Source of the DNA: Chaetoderma sp. LZ-2023a
Taxonomy: Eukaryota; Mollusca; Caudofoveata; Chaetodermatida; Chaetodermatidae
Assembly (NCBI GenBank): GCA_034401795.1
Contig: CM067372.1
Span: 38,940,861 to 39,004,860 of the forward strand
DNA length: 64,000 nt
Direction of reading: 5' to 3'
Part shown: one piece after another, positions 1 through 10,793 of the stretch
How the letters are laid out: the number at the start of each line of letters is the position of its first letter
Numbering within the stretch: position 1 is the first letter of the stretch
Notes under the pieces: model-generated
Seen by the model: the letters and a program-made list of their open reading frames with translations, nothing else
Databases searched by the model: none
Told to the model about the DNA's origin: nothing
Position numbers and translations under genes: made by a program

Positions 1-500
1 CAAGCATCCAAGGTATTACATATAGAATGTGAAGTTGGCCTCTCGTTGGGATATCAGGTATTGAAGAAACATTGGCTCTAGTTTCAAGACTGAGCTCCAG
101 TACTTAAACTGTGCATGGTTCGCCAACATCAGTCTTCGTACCTTGGTGTGTCTGTTGATGTGGAATTACTATTGTAGGCATCATATGCATGTTTCTGCGA
201 TATATGGAATGCAGCGGATGTCATCTGGTGTGTACATTGACCTCTTGATGTATGTGAGCCCTTTTGAATGACGTCGGCTCTATATTTAGTCATGACATTT
301 GCTGATGCCATCGTAGCCACTCATCCACTGTTGCTTGGCAGTGAGTTGCGCTCTCTCAATTTGAAGTCCCCCCATCATCTCCACATACGTACCTTCAACA
401 TACTGAAGAACTCAGTACCATTGGATCCTCTTTGCAATGGCTTCGGATCATCAAGTAAGGCAATGAATATGTCAAGAATACAATCAATGTGTCTATAACG
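1..500. other. Unassigned AT-rich sequence
   Basis: No ORF longer than 76 codons, no splice-flanked exon and no repeat shared with the rest of the window was recognised here. Confidence 0.5.
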
Positions 501-612
501 ACTAATTCAAATTATTCAACAGAACCTGTATAATTTTCTGGAAATTGAGATTCGGAGAGTGCAGGGAGCGTAGCTAGGGGGTGTGGCATAGCTAAAACTG
601 GAACGGTTGATT
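501..612 (-). mobile_element. Family F element, partial
   Basis: The start carries half of the family F palindrome (ACTAATTCAAATTATTCAAC), followed by the flank that also follows the core at 30640 and 54640 (CTGGAAATTGAGATTC, then TAGCTAAAACTGGA). The other arm is missing. Confidence 0.6.
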
Positions 613-799
613 GCCTGAGAAAGTAAAATCCTGCCCTTCATGCCATTCCTCAGGAGGCCTGATCTGCCTTTATGCCCTGAATATAGTCAAATGCTGCCTT
701 AATGCCCCTAAAATTATGATTCCCATTAAGGCGTCATTTCCTTGGCATTTTTACTGACATCTTCACCTAGGTGCTGTAAGCAAATGTACATAAAGTATT

Positions 800-977
800 T
801 TAACCCTTTAACCCTCGATTTTTGTTCATTTTCTCCTAGAAAATGTCCATTCGAAGACCAGTAGACTATTTTTTCAACTTTACCACGAAAGATGGTGATA
901 AATTTTCAAATATAGTCTTCTCTTGGTCTGCAAGTGAACATTTATCAAGATCGCTGCAGAAGCAATTTAAGGGTTAT
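800..977 (-). mobile_element. Family A palindromic MITE, degenerate
   Basis: It begins TTAACCCTTTAACCCT and ends TTTAAGGGTTA, so the TTAA-CCC ends are visible. The outer arms (GAAAATGTCCATTCGAAGAC and AGTCTTCTCTTGGTCTGCAA) are recognisable. The central GACTGGCTCG hairpin has decayed. Confidence 0.7.
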
Positions 978-994
978 ATTTAAATGTATGCCTT

Positions 995-1150
995 GTTCCG
1001 CAGTTCATCCACTCACGAAGAGATATTATAAACATGCAATCTAGCCAACATTCATTCAGTCGTAGATAGATCTTATAATTATACATTCTGCTCGAGATTC
1101 ATTCACTTATAGGTAGAGGTTATATTTATGTCGCATACCCATAGTTTATT
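995..1150. repeat. Degenerate copies of the 44-bp minisatellite family
   Basis: Two or three diverged units of the type CAGTTCATCCACTCA...TAGATA...ATA...ACCCATAG. They match the better preserved array at 14547-14815. Confidence 0.45.
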
Positions 1151-1460
1151 AACTGTTGGGCAGTGTTTCTCAGAGCACCCACACCCTGAAACCTGTAGGT
1201 CCCAAACTGAAATATGTGGGTGGCAAACTGAAAAAGCTTGGTTCTCATACAGTTTTTGTGATCCATGCTAAAATTAGAAGGTACATGTACCACAGATTCA
1301 TAACTATGAATTAGGGGCTTCTCATTGCTAGGTTCGTTGGGTATTTTTGTGCAAAAACCTATGAAATTAATTAATATTTAATAATCATACAAGTTTTTGG
1401 AGTCCCAGGACCCACTGTCACTACTTTTGGGAGTCCCAACTTGCATGTTAAAACTTGGTT
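1151..1460. other. Unassigned sequence
   Basis: No gene or shared repeat was recognised. Confidence 0.4.
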
Positions 1461-1965
1461 TTTTTCAACAGTAACGTGTTGAGTTAAGCTGAACATCACT
1501 GTTTATATCTCGTGTTTGCTTGATCGTACTGTAGCACATGCTTCTTTATCATGAGAGAATGATACATGACACCTTGGAGTCAAAATGCCAATGGTCCAGC
1601 TCACTCTGTCCTTGCTAAACCCTAGTTGTTATCAAAACTAACATTTTGCATTTAGTTCAACTTAGCGGATTATATCTCATGTTTGGTTAAGCATACATCC
1701 ATGATACAGGGACATATTCTTCTGTATATTGAGAAAGCATGACACAATCACCTTGGCATCAAAGGTCAGTGTGAAAATGACAAAGCTCAGGGTTTTTTTC
1801 AACAAGACCATTTTGATTTTACCTTAACTTAGCATGTCATATCTCATGTTGTGTTAATCATGCTGCACCTAAACGTGGACACATGCTAAGCAAATGGGAT
1901 GAGACAATTACTTTGAAGTCAAAAGGTCAAAGGTCATGGTCATTAATAAGTGTATTGATAAGCCT
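1461..1965 (+). repeat. Tandem array, three units of about 167 bp
   Basis: Units start near 1463, 1630 and 1797 (TTTCAACA or ATCAAAAC). Each holds TATATCTCATGTTTG, a CATGCT block and a GTCAAAGGTCA-like end. The same unit type recurs at 57655-57960 and 58790-58950, where a hairpin start suggests the core of a HINE-like element. The last unit holds AGGTCAAAGGTCA at 1924-1936. Confidence 0.7.
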
Positions 1966-2060
1966 TCTATATATGAATTTTTTGTTTGAAGTCGAGCTTC
2001 TTAGTTCATTGCAAAGTCGTAGAGTCGAGCTTCATGTTAGCATTGCAACAACATTTGGGT
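1966..2060 (+). repeat. Dispersed repeat shared with 61545-61640
   Basis: GATAAGCCTTCTATAT, TTCATTGCAAA and CAACCACATTT-like blocks appear in the same order at both places. It is about 95 bp long and of unknown family. Confidence 0.6.
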
Positions 2061-2224
2061 CAGATAAAAAAGGTGTCAACCTCAGGGTTAAAAACCAATG
2101 TTTGATTTTGATCAATTTAATTTATTTCACACTCACGGTTAATAATCTAACTTTAAAAATCTGTAAAATAAAAAATTTTCGGAGTCTTCGTTAAGGCGTG
2201 ATGCTTAATTATAGCCGACACACT

Positions 2225-2610
2225 AATTATCTAGCGCTAGGGATGGGATATAGCATTTTATGCATCCTTCATTTTAATACACTGGATTATCTGGGGATTT
2301 TTCTTGTGAAAACATTTCTTTGCCAGGACTCTTTAAAATTGTGTGTGCAAAAATTAATTAACTTATTGCTAATTAGGGTATCGTTGATTTGAATAATTAG
2401 AATTTCCGTCCCTAGCGCTAGGAGTCATAATTACTTGTCCTGTGGTTTTAATAGACACTTCATGAAACCAGGTTTCTGTAGACGTCTAATGTTTAGTATT
2501 ACCATTCACCATGTAGTGGAATATTATGACTTGGACTGCAAGGTTCCACTGCATAAAGGTCAACCATAATTGTTAGGGATGGAATTGTGAATTGCGTTAG
2601 GGACGGAAAT
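2225..2610. mobile_element. Possible small inverted-repeat element
   Basis: TAGCGCTAGGGATGGG at 2232-2247 is inverted at 2406-2420 (CCGTCCCTAGCGCTA), and both flanks carry TAATTAT. Two further TTAGGGA(C/T)GGAA copies lie at 2573-2585 and 2595-2607. The motif also clusters at 5485-6049, so the two regions probably derive from related elements. Confidence 0.45.
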
Positions 2611-3235
2611 GGAAATGCCCATTCAACCAAATTTTATTGTGTGAAACAAAATTGCTAAAGAATAATTATAGCTTGAAATTTTCAAATAGATATTACAAGG
2701 TAACATAAAAGCCAGATAAGTGAGGTAATGAATGATGTTGCAATGTAACATAACAATAAGTAATGGTAAAACAATAATTATTTAAGTTCAAAAGTTAGGT
2801 ATTTTATGATTAAAAAATATTGTTAATTGTTTTATAAAATATAAATTATGCATAAAATTATTAAATGCTATCTGATAACAAATGTATGTAATTGTGTTTG
2901 TAACTCAACATTTCTTAATTCATCAATATTTCATCTTGGAAAATAAATTATGATGTGTCTTCATGACCATTAGCACTGTAGTAAAACACTATTCCTGTAG
3001 GTATTGTACCTTTCACCTGGACCAGGGATTTAGATTGCCTCAAAATCTGTGACTTTAAAAGGCTTGCTCAAATATGGCTTGAATGAAATTTGCCCAGATT
3101 AGTGAGCGCAAATTAAAATCCTCCAGGCAACTATGAACAGTAATTAACTGTTTTATCACACCACCAACATCTATGCCATTCAATCACTACACGCTAAATA
3201 CAACCCCACCAACATTGAGCTCTGGACAGAAATTG
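2611..3235. other. Unassigned AT-rich sequence
   Basis: Very AT-rich. No ORF, repeat unit or terminal inverted repeat was recognised. Confidence 0.5.
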
Positions 3236-4500
3236 AGAAGTATAATAAAGCAGAATAGCCATCATTTAATACCCAGATAGGTCGGAGGTATGAGAAGTTT
3301 GTAAACTATTAACACTGTCATGACTGTAACAAGGACAGGTTTAGTTTACTTTACTAATTATATTGTGTACATGTCCTTCTAATGATTGCATCAATGACTA
3401 GCTTCCCTCAGCACTGACTAGTGACTAACATGACTTAAAGCTATCATCAGGTCTGCAAACCAGCACTACAATAATAACATTATTTGGATCGAGTTATGAA
3501 GTAATTAGTCACCATATAAACGCTTACGCTCTTGGTCAGTCATTCAATAGACTTTGGCCTCAATGGCCTCTACTGTCGTACCAGATAATGAGGAATAAGA
3601 CTGATCCATTTCCATCAATCAAACACCACCATTCCCACCCCCCTGTTGTCATCTAATGCTGTCACAAACAAAATGATGTCTAGTAACGTACATGTAATGT
3701 TTGACATTAGTCAGGCTTTCTAGGAGAAACATGTTGATGTATGCCATTAAATATCCTGTTTCCAGGTGACAACAGACATCACACAGGGCAGATTCAGGGT
3801 CACTAATCAATTCCCTGTGCTCACCGTTCTATTTCATACATTAGAAATACAAAACCAGGAGAAGAAGTCATTGCATAAATATGCTAAGCATGCTACAGGG
3901 TGACCTCAACTAAGCAGGACTCTGTACATTCAAGTCAAGAATGGACTTAAGGAAGCTAAGGATTTCGGCTGAGGACAAGACACAGTGGGCTAAAGTGAAG
4001 GACTGATTGCAGCTTATGATGTTTCTACTACTACAGCCGCAGAATACAGTAATCATACATACATACATTAGAAATTGTCATACACAGCAGGATTTTGAAG
4101 CAAAGCCCTTTGGCTGCTAATTGTAATTTACTTTGCCTGTCTACAATGGTTTGCCAAACCAATGGAGACACCAAGTCAATAACAGCCAGGGCCCACTGAG
4201 GGATTTAGATTTACCTTAGTTGGACTCACCACCTATCAGACTCGGTATCCATCAATGTCACTCCAACCAGACAGTTTTGAAATCTGAGAGATGGATTTTG
4301 AGCGCTTTTAGTTTTAATAGCGCCATAAGATCTCTGAATGACAATAAAATGTCACAGAGTCCGCCTTTAAGTATTTAATCGACTGTAAATCTGCCATTGT
4401 TAGTCATGACAGTGTTAATAATTTACAAACTTCTAGTACCACGGACCCATCTGGATATTAAATGATGGCCATATTCTGCTTTAAGTACATTTATACTTCT
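3236..4500. mobile_element. Nonautonomous DNA transposon with TIRs of about 90-99 bp
   Basis: Bases 3236-3325 are inverted at 4402-4500: AGAAGTATAA, AGCAGAATA, GCCATCATTTAATA, AGAAGTTTGTAAA and TTAACACTGTCATGACT occur in order on opposite strands. The interior has no transposase and contains a non-LTR 3' end at 3858-4075, taken as a later insertion. The superfamily could not be assigned because no clear target-site duplication was seen. Confidence 0.7.
3858..4075 (+). pseudogene. 3' end of a non-LTR retrotransposon (C-terminal peptide plus CATA tail)
   Basis: Codons 3914-4006 give a 30-residue C-terminus containing MDLRKLRISAEDKTQWAKV and a stop. The block matches the tails at 51930-52150 and, inverted, 39981-40110. 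It ends in AATCATACATACATACAT, the short repeated tail typical of target-primed 3' ends. Only this 5'-truncated tail is present, and it lies inside the TIR element at 3236-4500. Confidence 0.75.
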
Positions 4501-5480
4501 ACATGTCTTTATCATAAAAATTACATATTGATGTTACATGTCCTTCTCAGGACAATGAAGTCAAATATGATGTTGCTTTGTAAAGAAAAGTTTGACGATG
4601 TTCCTTTGTTCAGACTTTAATTCAATTTTTGTATTCCAAAAGATATGGCAGTGTTGCACCGAGGGCGAGCCTGGTGAACTTGTCTGCACTTCCAAATTCA
4701 ATTCAGAATAATTTCAATCTCATGGAAAAGGGTGATAAATTCCGTTGACCTGCACCACTTTAAGCTTAACATAGGTCTGCTTGTTTCATCAGACTTCAAT
4801 AGGTACAGCCACATTATTAGAACTTAGCCGTGAGCTATATTTCTGGTAATCCATAAATTTAGACTTGGGGGAAACCATACAAAATAATCTAAGAGTGGAA
4901 AAGACGACTATCAAATCCTGATGTTTGCTAACCTCACCCAATAAAAAATCTATCACCATGAAAAAGAATGAAATGGATCAGAACAATATTTTAAAAGGAA
5001 TGTTTAACTCCGCCCATGATTCGTGTATATGACTCTAATGGTTAAAGCCATTTTGCCTGAACTAAAAATTCTTAATTATGACATCAACCAAGCCTTTGAA
5101 ATACACTGAACTGTATGCAGAGATCTATAGAAATGATATTTTCTATTACACTGATATGTTTTAACCATGGTGATTACATGTGTAGCTACTTGCTCCAGGT
5201 AAAGTACGGATTACTTTGAGAACAATTTTGCCGAGTTGTTTTTGACAGCAGCAGTCTACTTTCAAGCAAACTAATTTCAAAATATTTACCAGGTACACTG
5301 TACCACAACACGTTACCATTCAGCAGCAGAATTTGATAGTTTCATTGTCTCTTCCTTTAAAAAATGATACAGTACCTTCAGCATAAAAAACAATGGCAGT
5401 TTCACATTGCACAAAAAGGCATCTGAAGAGTATCTGTGGCAAGATTGAAACCTTTCCTGTAGAGCTTAGTTAATTTTTCC
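4501..5480. other. Unassigned sequence
   Basis: No ORF with recognisable content and no repeat shared with other parts of the window. Confidence 0.45.
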
Positions 5481-6052
5481 AGCTTTCCGTCCCTAACACA
5501 CATGATTATTCCGTCCCTAACAAAGTACGTTATTTGTGTTTCCTCAGCGATGCATGAATTGAATTGGCTTTTATTGCATGAGATGAAACCTGAGGTGTTA
5601 ACATTAAAGTTTATCAGAATGAATTTGAGATTTGAGAATGAACTATTTGTGGACAAAACCTTCCATTCCTAACAGTACAAATTCCGTCCCTAACACAGCT
5701 TTTGGTAGATGTAGTGGGCTAAATGAGTGAGATACAAGGAGATGAATGGTATTGCATGAAAGCCAAGTTAACAGTCCTGGGATACATAGAGAACATTATT
5801 TTTAATTCCTCTGAATTTCACAGACTTTTACATAAATGTATGGAAGAGTGGAGAAAACCAGATTTTCCAATTCCGTCCCTAACACACACAAAATTTGCAT
5901 ACCTGAATTAATTACGTGGCGGTTCATTAATTTTTGTTAGGAATATTGTAGACCTAACTATGCTTCTATGATGTAAAAACAAGTAGTCATTTCCTACATC
6001 CATAGTGATTTTGATTTGACATTGTTCTTTCAAATTCCGTCTCTAACACTAA
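5481..6052. repeat. Cluster of six ATTCCGTCCCTAACAC motifs
   Basis: Copies start near 5485, 5508, 5661 (variant CCATTCCTAAC), 5681, 5870 and 6034 (variant CCGTCTCTAAC). All have the same orientation, with irregular spacing (about 23, 153, 20, 189 and 164 bp). The sequence between the motifs is not repeated, so this is not a simple satellite. Related inverted copies lie at 2232-2607. Confidence 0.6.
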
Positions 6053-6570
6053 TGGGACTTTTTGATCGGACCCATTTCTGGTTACAAATTTATTATAGGA
6101 TCAGATATTATCACTAAATTTAGGCAGATTTAGAAAAATAAAATAAAAAAGGCCTCCAATCAGATTGGTCCAAACTTTATTCATACTTATTTAATAAAAA
6201 AAGAATAAGCTAAGATTAATGTGTGAATTACTATGAACAAAAGTCTGACCCAAAATGTCCCATGCCAAAAATTAAGTAAGTCTGGGGAATTTTGGAAATT
6301 TGTGTGCATCTAGTTAGAAATGGAGTTAGAGTTCAAATTTGTTAGTATTTTGTTAGTCCCATATGTTGATATTATGCATAAAAAGTATTGAAGCTCTATC
6401 ATCATTCTGATTTAGTTTGTCTTACAAATGAAAAGTTCTAAGCTTTACAATGGTGTTTTCTGTTTGCAGATATGATAAATTGTAAGAAAGTTATCATTAA
6501 TTTGGTGAAGCTAAGTTCATAAATTTGCATGTTACGTAGTGGGACATCTAATCTTGGGATTGGCATGCAG
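6053..6570. other. Unassigned AT-rich sequence
   Basis: Nothing recognised. Confidence 0.45.
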
Positions 6571-6850
6571 TATTGGGTAGATATTTTTGTGTCTTCTACC
6601 TACAGTTCAACCACACATGTATATATGTTTATATGCCTTGTACCCGCATGTCGTGTTCATTATTTGATTACTACACAATAGTTTGTTGGTTAACTGGTTA
6701 TTATATTTATTGATAACTATCTATTGCTAATTACTACTAACTAAGCAATGTGGTACATGACACATGGAGTCCAATATATACATGTCCATCTCTAGTGATG
6801 GCCCGTCCATGACTGCGGTACTTCGGGTGTTTCCGGCAGAAGTCGTATCT
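6571..6850 (+). repeat. Left copy of a dispersed repeat (direct repeat with 14334-14530)
   Basis: Bases 6652-6850 match 14334-14530 closely, sharing CATTATTTGATTACTACACA, GGTTAACTGGTTATTATATT and CCATCTCTAGTGATG. Bases 6571-6650 also hold two degenerate units of the 44-bp minisatellite. The two copies flank about 7.5 kb that includes the split minisatellite and its insertion. Confidence 0.75.
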
Positions 6851-7239
6851 CATTGTAAGCCCTAGACTGGAACACCACATCCCTCCTCTTTCAGTTTAAT
6901 GATACCGATTTATAATTCATGGATGATACAGAATTCTAATTGTCTAGGGCATATCACATCACATATCCACGGGATGGCACGCTGTACTCCTGTGCCAGTG
7001 GACTCTTATACAATAAATGCATTTATTATGAGCTTAAACATGCATTATTTCTTTTGCTAATAGAAGTAATAAACACTTATCCACAAAGACAGCACCAACG
7101 TAATCCATGCCAGTGGACTTTTGATAAAGCATGTTTGAATATCGCTCATAGAGAAACTATAAATAGAGCATGGTCTATAATTGTCCACGGCATGACACAC
7201 AGCCATTACGGGTTAACAAACAGACATCCAGGAGATTGA
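6851..7239. other. Unassigned sequence between repeats
   Basis: It holds two related stretches with the wording CCAGTGGACT (near 6997 and 7109), which suggests an old local duplication. No coding content was recognised. Confidence 0.35.
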
Positions 7240-7335
7240 TGGATTGACACACAGTCGTTGATGGATTGACACACGGTCATTGATGGATTGACACACAGTC
7301 TTGATGGATTGACACACAGTCGTTGATGGATGGTG
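7240..7335. repeat. 22-bp minisatellite, left part
   Basis: Four units of GTTGATGGATTGACACACAG plus TC. The array stops in mid-unit after GTTGATGGAT at 7324-7333 and resumes in mid-unit at 13630, so the sequence between is an insertion. Confidence 0.85.
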
Positions 7336-7868
7336 TAGTTCGGATCGACCGGTCGGATACCGGCCGTACCAGCTGAGCTGGGTACGCGCTGCCCGTCCTG
7401 GATTCGTTTCCTGAACACACCCCTCTGGGTAGAGCCATAAGCGTATATGGGCCTATGGGAGAGATAGCGTGTCGAAAAACGACTAATTTCATTAAAACGC
7501 ATGATGCGCATGCGCGCTAGGATGCTGTTTATATGGAGCGCATAGTTACGACCTAGATAGGATGGCGCTTTTAGTGTACCGAGATGGTACCCTGTAATCC
7601 TTATTGATTGCCTGTTCCCGTTAAATCTGGCAATAATCAAGACCAGAATTCAACGGGCTTTTCAAATCTGTAAACCATTTCAAAATCGGTTGAGAAATGG
7701 CTGAGTTATCCAGGGAAAAGTTCATGATTATCTTCAAAATATTGCCGAGACGTCATAACCACGTGGACGCAAAGCTTCTAGAATGTTGTAGAACGTTCAA
7801 CTGCGCTATTATTAGGTGCGCGCTGATTGGCTCTTGCTCGAACGATGATTAGATGAAGCCTGCGCCTG

Positions 7869-7892
7869 TGACGTCGCGAGGAGTATAAAAGG
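7869..7892 (+). promoter_or_regulatory. Putative element promoter: CRE-like site and TATA box
   Basis: TGACGTCG at 7869-7876 is followed by TATAAAA at 7884-7890. The spacing is right for a pol II core promoter firing at about 7915, upstream of the gag ORF on the same strand. This is a sequence match only. Confidence 0.5.
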
Positions 7893-7991
7893 AGAAGCGA
7901 TCCAGTGATCGAGAGCATCCTCGGCCAGGGGACGAACAGGTTGGATCTGTACCAGCTACTACAAGCGCGACAGACAATACGCGTCTTCTTT

Positions 7992-8032
7992 CTACTTCAA
8001 ATAATACTTACCAGATGTACTATTATGATAAT
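7992..8032 (+). repeat. Leader copy of the CAGATGTACTATTAT motif
   Basis: TAATACTTACCAGATGTAC followed by TATTAT at 8002-8026. With its flanks it is the reverse complement of 10620-10661. It lies between the putative start site and the gag ORF. Confidence 0.75.
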
Positions 8033-8055
8033 GTCTATTATCTAGTCTAGCTCAA

Positions 8056-8061
8056 AATAAA
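8056..8061 (+). promoter_or_regulatory. Possible polyadenylation signal AATAAA
   Basis: AATAAA lies about 150 bp downstream of the TATA box. That geometry would fit an LTR R region, but no second copy of the region was found, so the role is uncertain. Confidence 0.25.
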
Positions 8062-8778
8062 CAATTAAAACTCCGCACTCTCCTGGTCCTGCCCATACTG
8101 TGCCCGGGAATTACCATAGCCGCAGGTACCGAGTCAGTTCCCAATCATAGTCAGATTCGTCTATTTTGCGACTTTGTCAAGTCACGTTTTTCTAGAGCTC
8201 TTAATTTTCAATTTTACTGCGTATCTAGAGTTGTTTGGAGTGCGTCGTCTGTGACATCATGGAGGACAAAGGGAAATCATCACAGGGGCAGGTTGTATCA
8301 ATCTAGAATTTATACATTCGTGCCATAATGACTGTTTGAAATTTCCTTAAATTGGCACATTATTCTAAAATGGTAGCCATTGTTGGAGTCGCCCGGTACC
8401 CGTTAGCTTATTAGTGTTAATCCGGGTACTCGGTTCTTTCTCTCTGCGACTCAGTTCTTTCTAAGATGGATGCACTCTTAGCCAAGATGGCGGCACCCAT
8501 GATGTTTATTCCGCTTGGCTTCGCGTGTCTATGCACTCTATTTATGCCGATTTTTAGCCCTCACTTCATTGTCGAGGGTGTTTGTAGCGATCGGCAGTTA
8601 TTTCCTGGTCGTTTTAACGTTAGTTAACGTCTAGGTTGTGTTTTTAAAAATTTCACTCAAACAAGTTTCAAATATTTCTGCCTGAGGCTTGATTATCATT
8701 AATTGAGAGAAAGTTAATGTTTTCCTAGTAATTCAATTTTACTATCAGGTCTATTGTGCGTATTGCTCGTCATCTGTC

Positions 8779-10659
8779 ATGTGCAGCGTTTTAATTCTTC
8801 TTTGTGTTCGCAGAAAGCCAAGAACCAGGACACTATGTCAGAAGTGCAACAGGTTCATGAAGCGCAAATACTCTGGTCATCACTGGGTAGCTTGCGCGAA
8901 GTGTAAACTGGGAATCCCATGTGATGTGTGCGCCAAGTGGTCGTCCGAGATGGTGGTAGGATTTGATCGGGATCGACGTGTGCGCTTGGAGAGGATCGCG
9001 AGGGACAAGGCGGCCAAGCTGGATCAGGCGTCGTTGAGAGGACTGGAAGGTCGTCTGAATACACGTATGGATTCAGCACTGGGTGTATGGGTGGCCCAGT
9101 TCAAGGCAATGTTCGACTCATTGCAGTCCACGGTCCCATCGATGCAGGCTGGTGCAGGGCAACCTTTAGGTGGTCCGGCTAGTTCTGCGGAGGGACACGC
9201 ACCTGTCCCGTCTCTGTCCTTGGCTCAAGAGCCGACGGTGGAGGAGGAAGATCTTCTCATGGAAGATTCCGGCATGCCGGATATTTCGATGACTGCAATG
9301 CCCAGTACTTCCCAGGGGTCTCCCTCGGGATTTGTACGGGTTTGCCAGGCGTTCCGTCGGGCATTTTCCATCCAGGGTTTGTGCAACCCGTGGTGTCGGT
9401 GGAGCAGTGTTTTGCGGTTGCTACCGGCATCCCGGCGGCGTTAGGCGTGGCTCCTATCGGATTGCCGTTGCCTGCCGTAGGCAAAGCGGTCGTGGTCCCG
9501 CCTCCCGTGTTGGAGCCGATGGACTGTAGGGAATCCGTGTCTGGCGATTCGCTGGACACTGGTGCCGCTGGTGGTCGGGTTATGGATGCGCCCTATGTTA
9601 GTAGAGGTGCATCCCATAGCTCACAGCATGGATCGTCGGTGGCCTTCTCATCCAAGGGAGAGAGGGAAAATGAGAACGGTAGTTCTTTAATGGACAAATC
9701 CATTTTCTGCACCGAAGCTGAATGGGTGCAGGTCCTTGGCTGGATATCCGACCGTCTCGGGTTGGCATCTGAGCTTGGATCTCAGCGCGATCCGGCGATG
9801 GAATGGATGTCAGAGCGAGCGGCTAGCGCTCTGTCAAGTGGCTCTTCTGCCATGCCGACACTCCCGTTGGATACGCAGACTTCCGACATGCTGGAAGTTG
9901 TGGCATACCGTCTGGTTCAGCCGGAGTATGCACTGTCCAAAGCCCCCAAGGGGGTGAGGAGTAGGGTCCATTTTCCGGAGCAGGCCTACCATCAGTATGC
10001 CCGGGTTCCACGGCTTTCCGTCGGGGAGCGAGAGGCGCTGAACAGGCCATTGGCTGGGAAGTCTAAGGGCCATTCTCTTCCTTTGGTTTCCCAGACCAAT
10101 AATGATCCGTTTAATGAGCTTACGCTCATTGAAGATGCGGCGAGGGCAGCCATGGCTGCGCTCTCGCATGGATGTACCCTCCTGCAGGGAATGCTGTCCT
10201 GCGCGGAGGAGGGTGGGCAGGTGCCAGAGGCTGTTCCCGGAGTTATTCGGGACACCATGCGCCTGTCTCAAGATTGCCTGGCCAGGGTGATCACCAAGAC
10301 ATTGGCAGAACGACGGATAATGGTTCTCGATTGCGTAGAACCAGGACCAGAGATGAGGGCTGCGTTGTCATCTGCGCCTTTCATCGGTCCAGGATTGTTC
10401 GGCGGCTCGGCACGACAAGTTCTCTCCAAGGTCGCGTCAATGGTTGCAGAGCAGGAGGTAGTCGGCAAGCCGTGGAAGTCGACTAAGAGGACACAGCCGC
10501 AGCAGCTCTCAAGGACCTGGCCGTTCATCTTCATATAAATCCTCTAATAAGAGGCCGTATGAAGATGACAGGAATGGTGGCGGTTCGGGCCGCGGCGGTT
10601 CCTGGCTGTCAAAATCCGGAGTTTATCATAATAGTACATCTGGTAAGTATTATTCGTAG
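8779..10659 (+). pseudogene. DIRS-like retrotransposon ORF1 (gag), broken by two frameshifts
   Basis: The first segment (8779-9444 frame) encodes a cysteine cluster: CQKC at residues 20-23, HH at 34-35, CAKC at 39-42 and CDVC at 48-51 followed by W54, a zinc-binding arrangement. A Pro/Ser-rich linker with an acidic run (EEED) follows. Near 9330-9345 the reading shifts to the frame open to 10538, which ends with a block containing APFIGPGLFGG. This resembles the conserved PF.G..LFG region near the end of DIRS-type gag proteins, as I recall the family. Near 10500 a second shift reaches a basic Gly/Arg tail (KRPYEDDRN, GSGRGG) ending at the stop at 10657. A splice acceptor-like TTTGTGTTCGCAG ends at 8813, but the upstream ATG at 8259 would join in the wrong frame. 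The true start is unclear; ATG 8779 is the first in frame. The frameshifts may be decay or assembly errors. A programmed shift cannot be excluded. Confidence 0.6.
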
Positions 10660-10661
10660 TA
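10620..10661 (-). repeat. Inverted copy of the element leader at the end of gag
   Basis: Reverse complement of 7992-8032 with only a few mismatches. It supplies the last codons of the gag tail and its stop, so gag runs directly into a copy of its own 5' leader. This looks like a deletion junction or part of an internal complementary region. Confidence 0.7.
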
Positions 10662-10793
10662 GAATAAAAAAAGCATCCGCTTTTGTTTCTATGAGAATTC
10701 TTAATACTTACCAGATGTACTATTATTATAATAGTACATCTGGTAAGTATTAAGAATTCTCGTAGAAACAAAAAGCGGATGCTTTTTTGATTC
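10662..10793. repeat. 132-bp near-perfect palindrome
   Basis: Left arm 10662-10726 and right arm 10728-10793 are reverse complements with about three differences, around a single central base. The inner part is again CAGATGTACTATTAT and the outer part is AAAAAGCATCCGC. Such a sequence could form a cruciform, and it could also arise by template switching. The right arm contains the strong donor-like CTGGTAAGTAT. Confidence 0.9.

Noticed and set aside
7206-7640. 144-codon minus-strand ORF
   Set aside because: It crosses the border between the minisatellite and the insertion, so it cannot be an old gene; its C-terminal part is minisatellite.
7336-8110. A 5' LTR (TATA box, AATAAA, TG start)
   Set aside because: No direct repeat of this region was found near 13629, and no CA-ended boundary or primer-binding site was clear.
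8259-8813. An upstream coding exon from ATG 8259 spliced (CAG/GTTGTA to TTCGCAG) to gag
   Set aside because: Joining at 8291/8814 puts the reading in the wrong frame, which stops soon after; the cysteine cluster is in another frame.
9342-10538. The 398-codon frame as a separate host gene starting at 9342
   Set aside because: It does not begin with ATG (codon TTG) and continues the Pro-rich linker of the upstream frame; it is part of gag.
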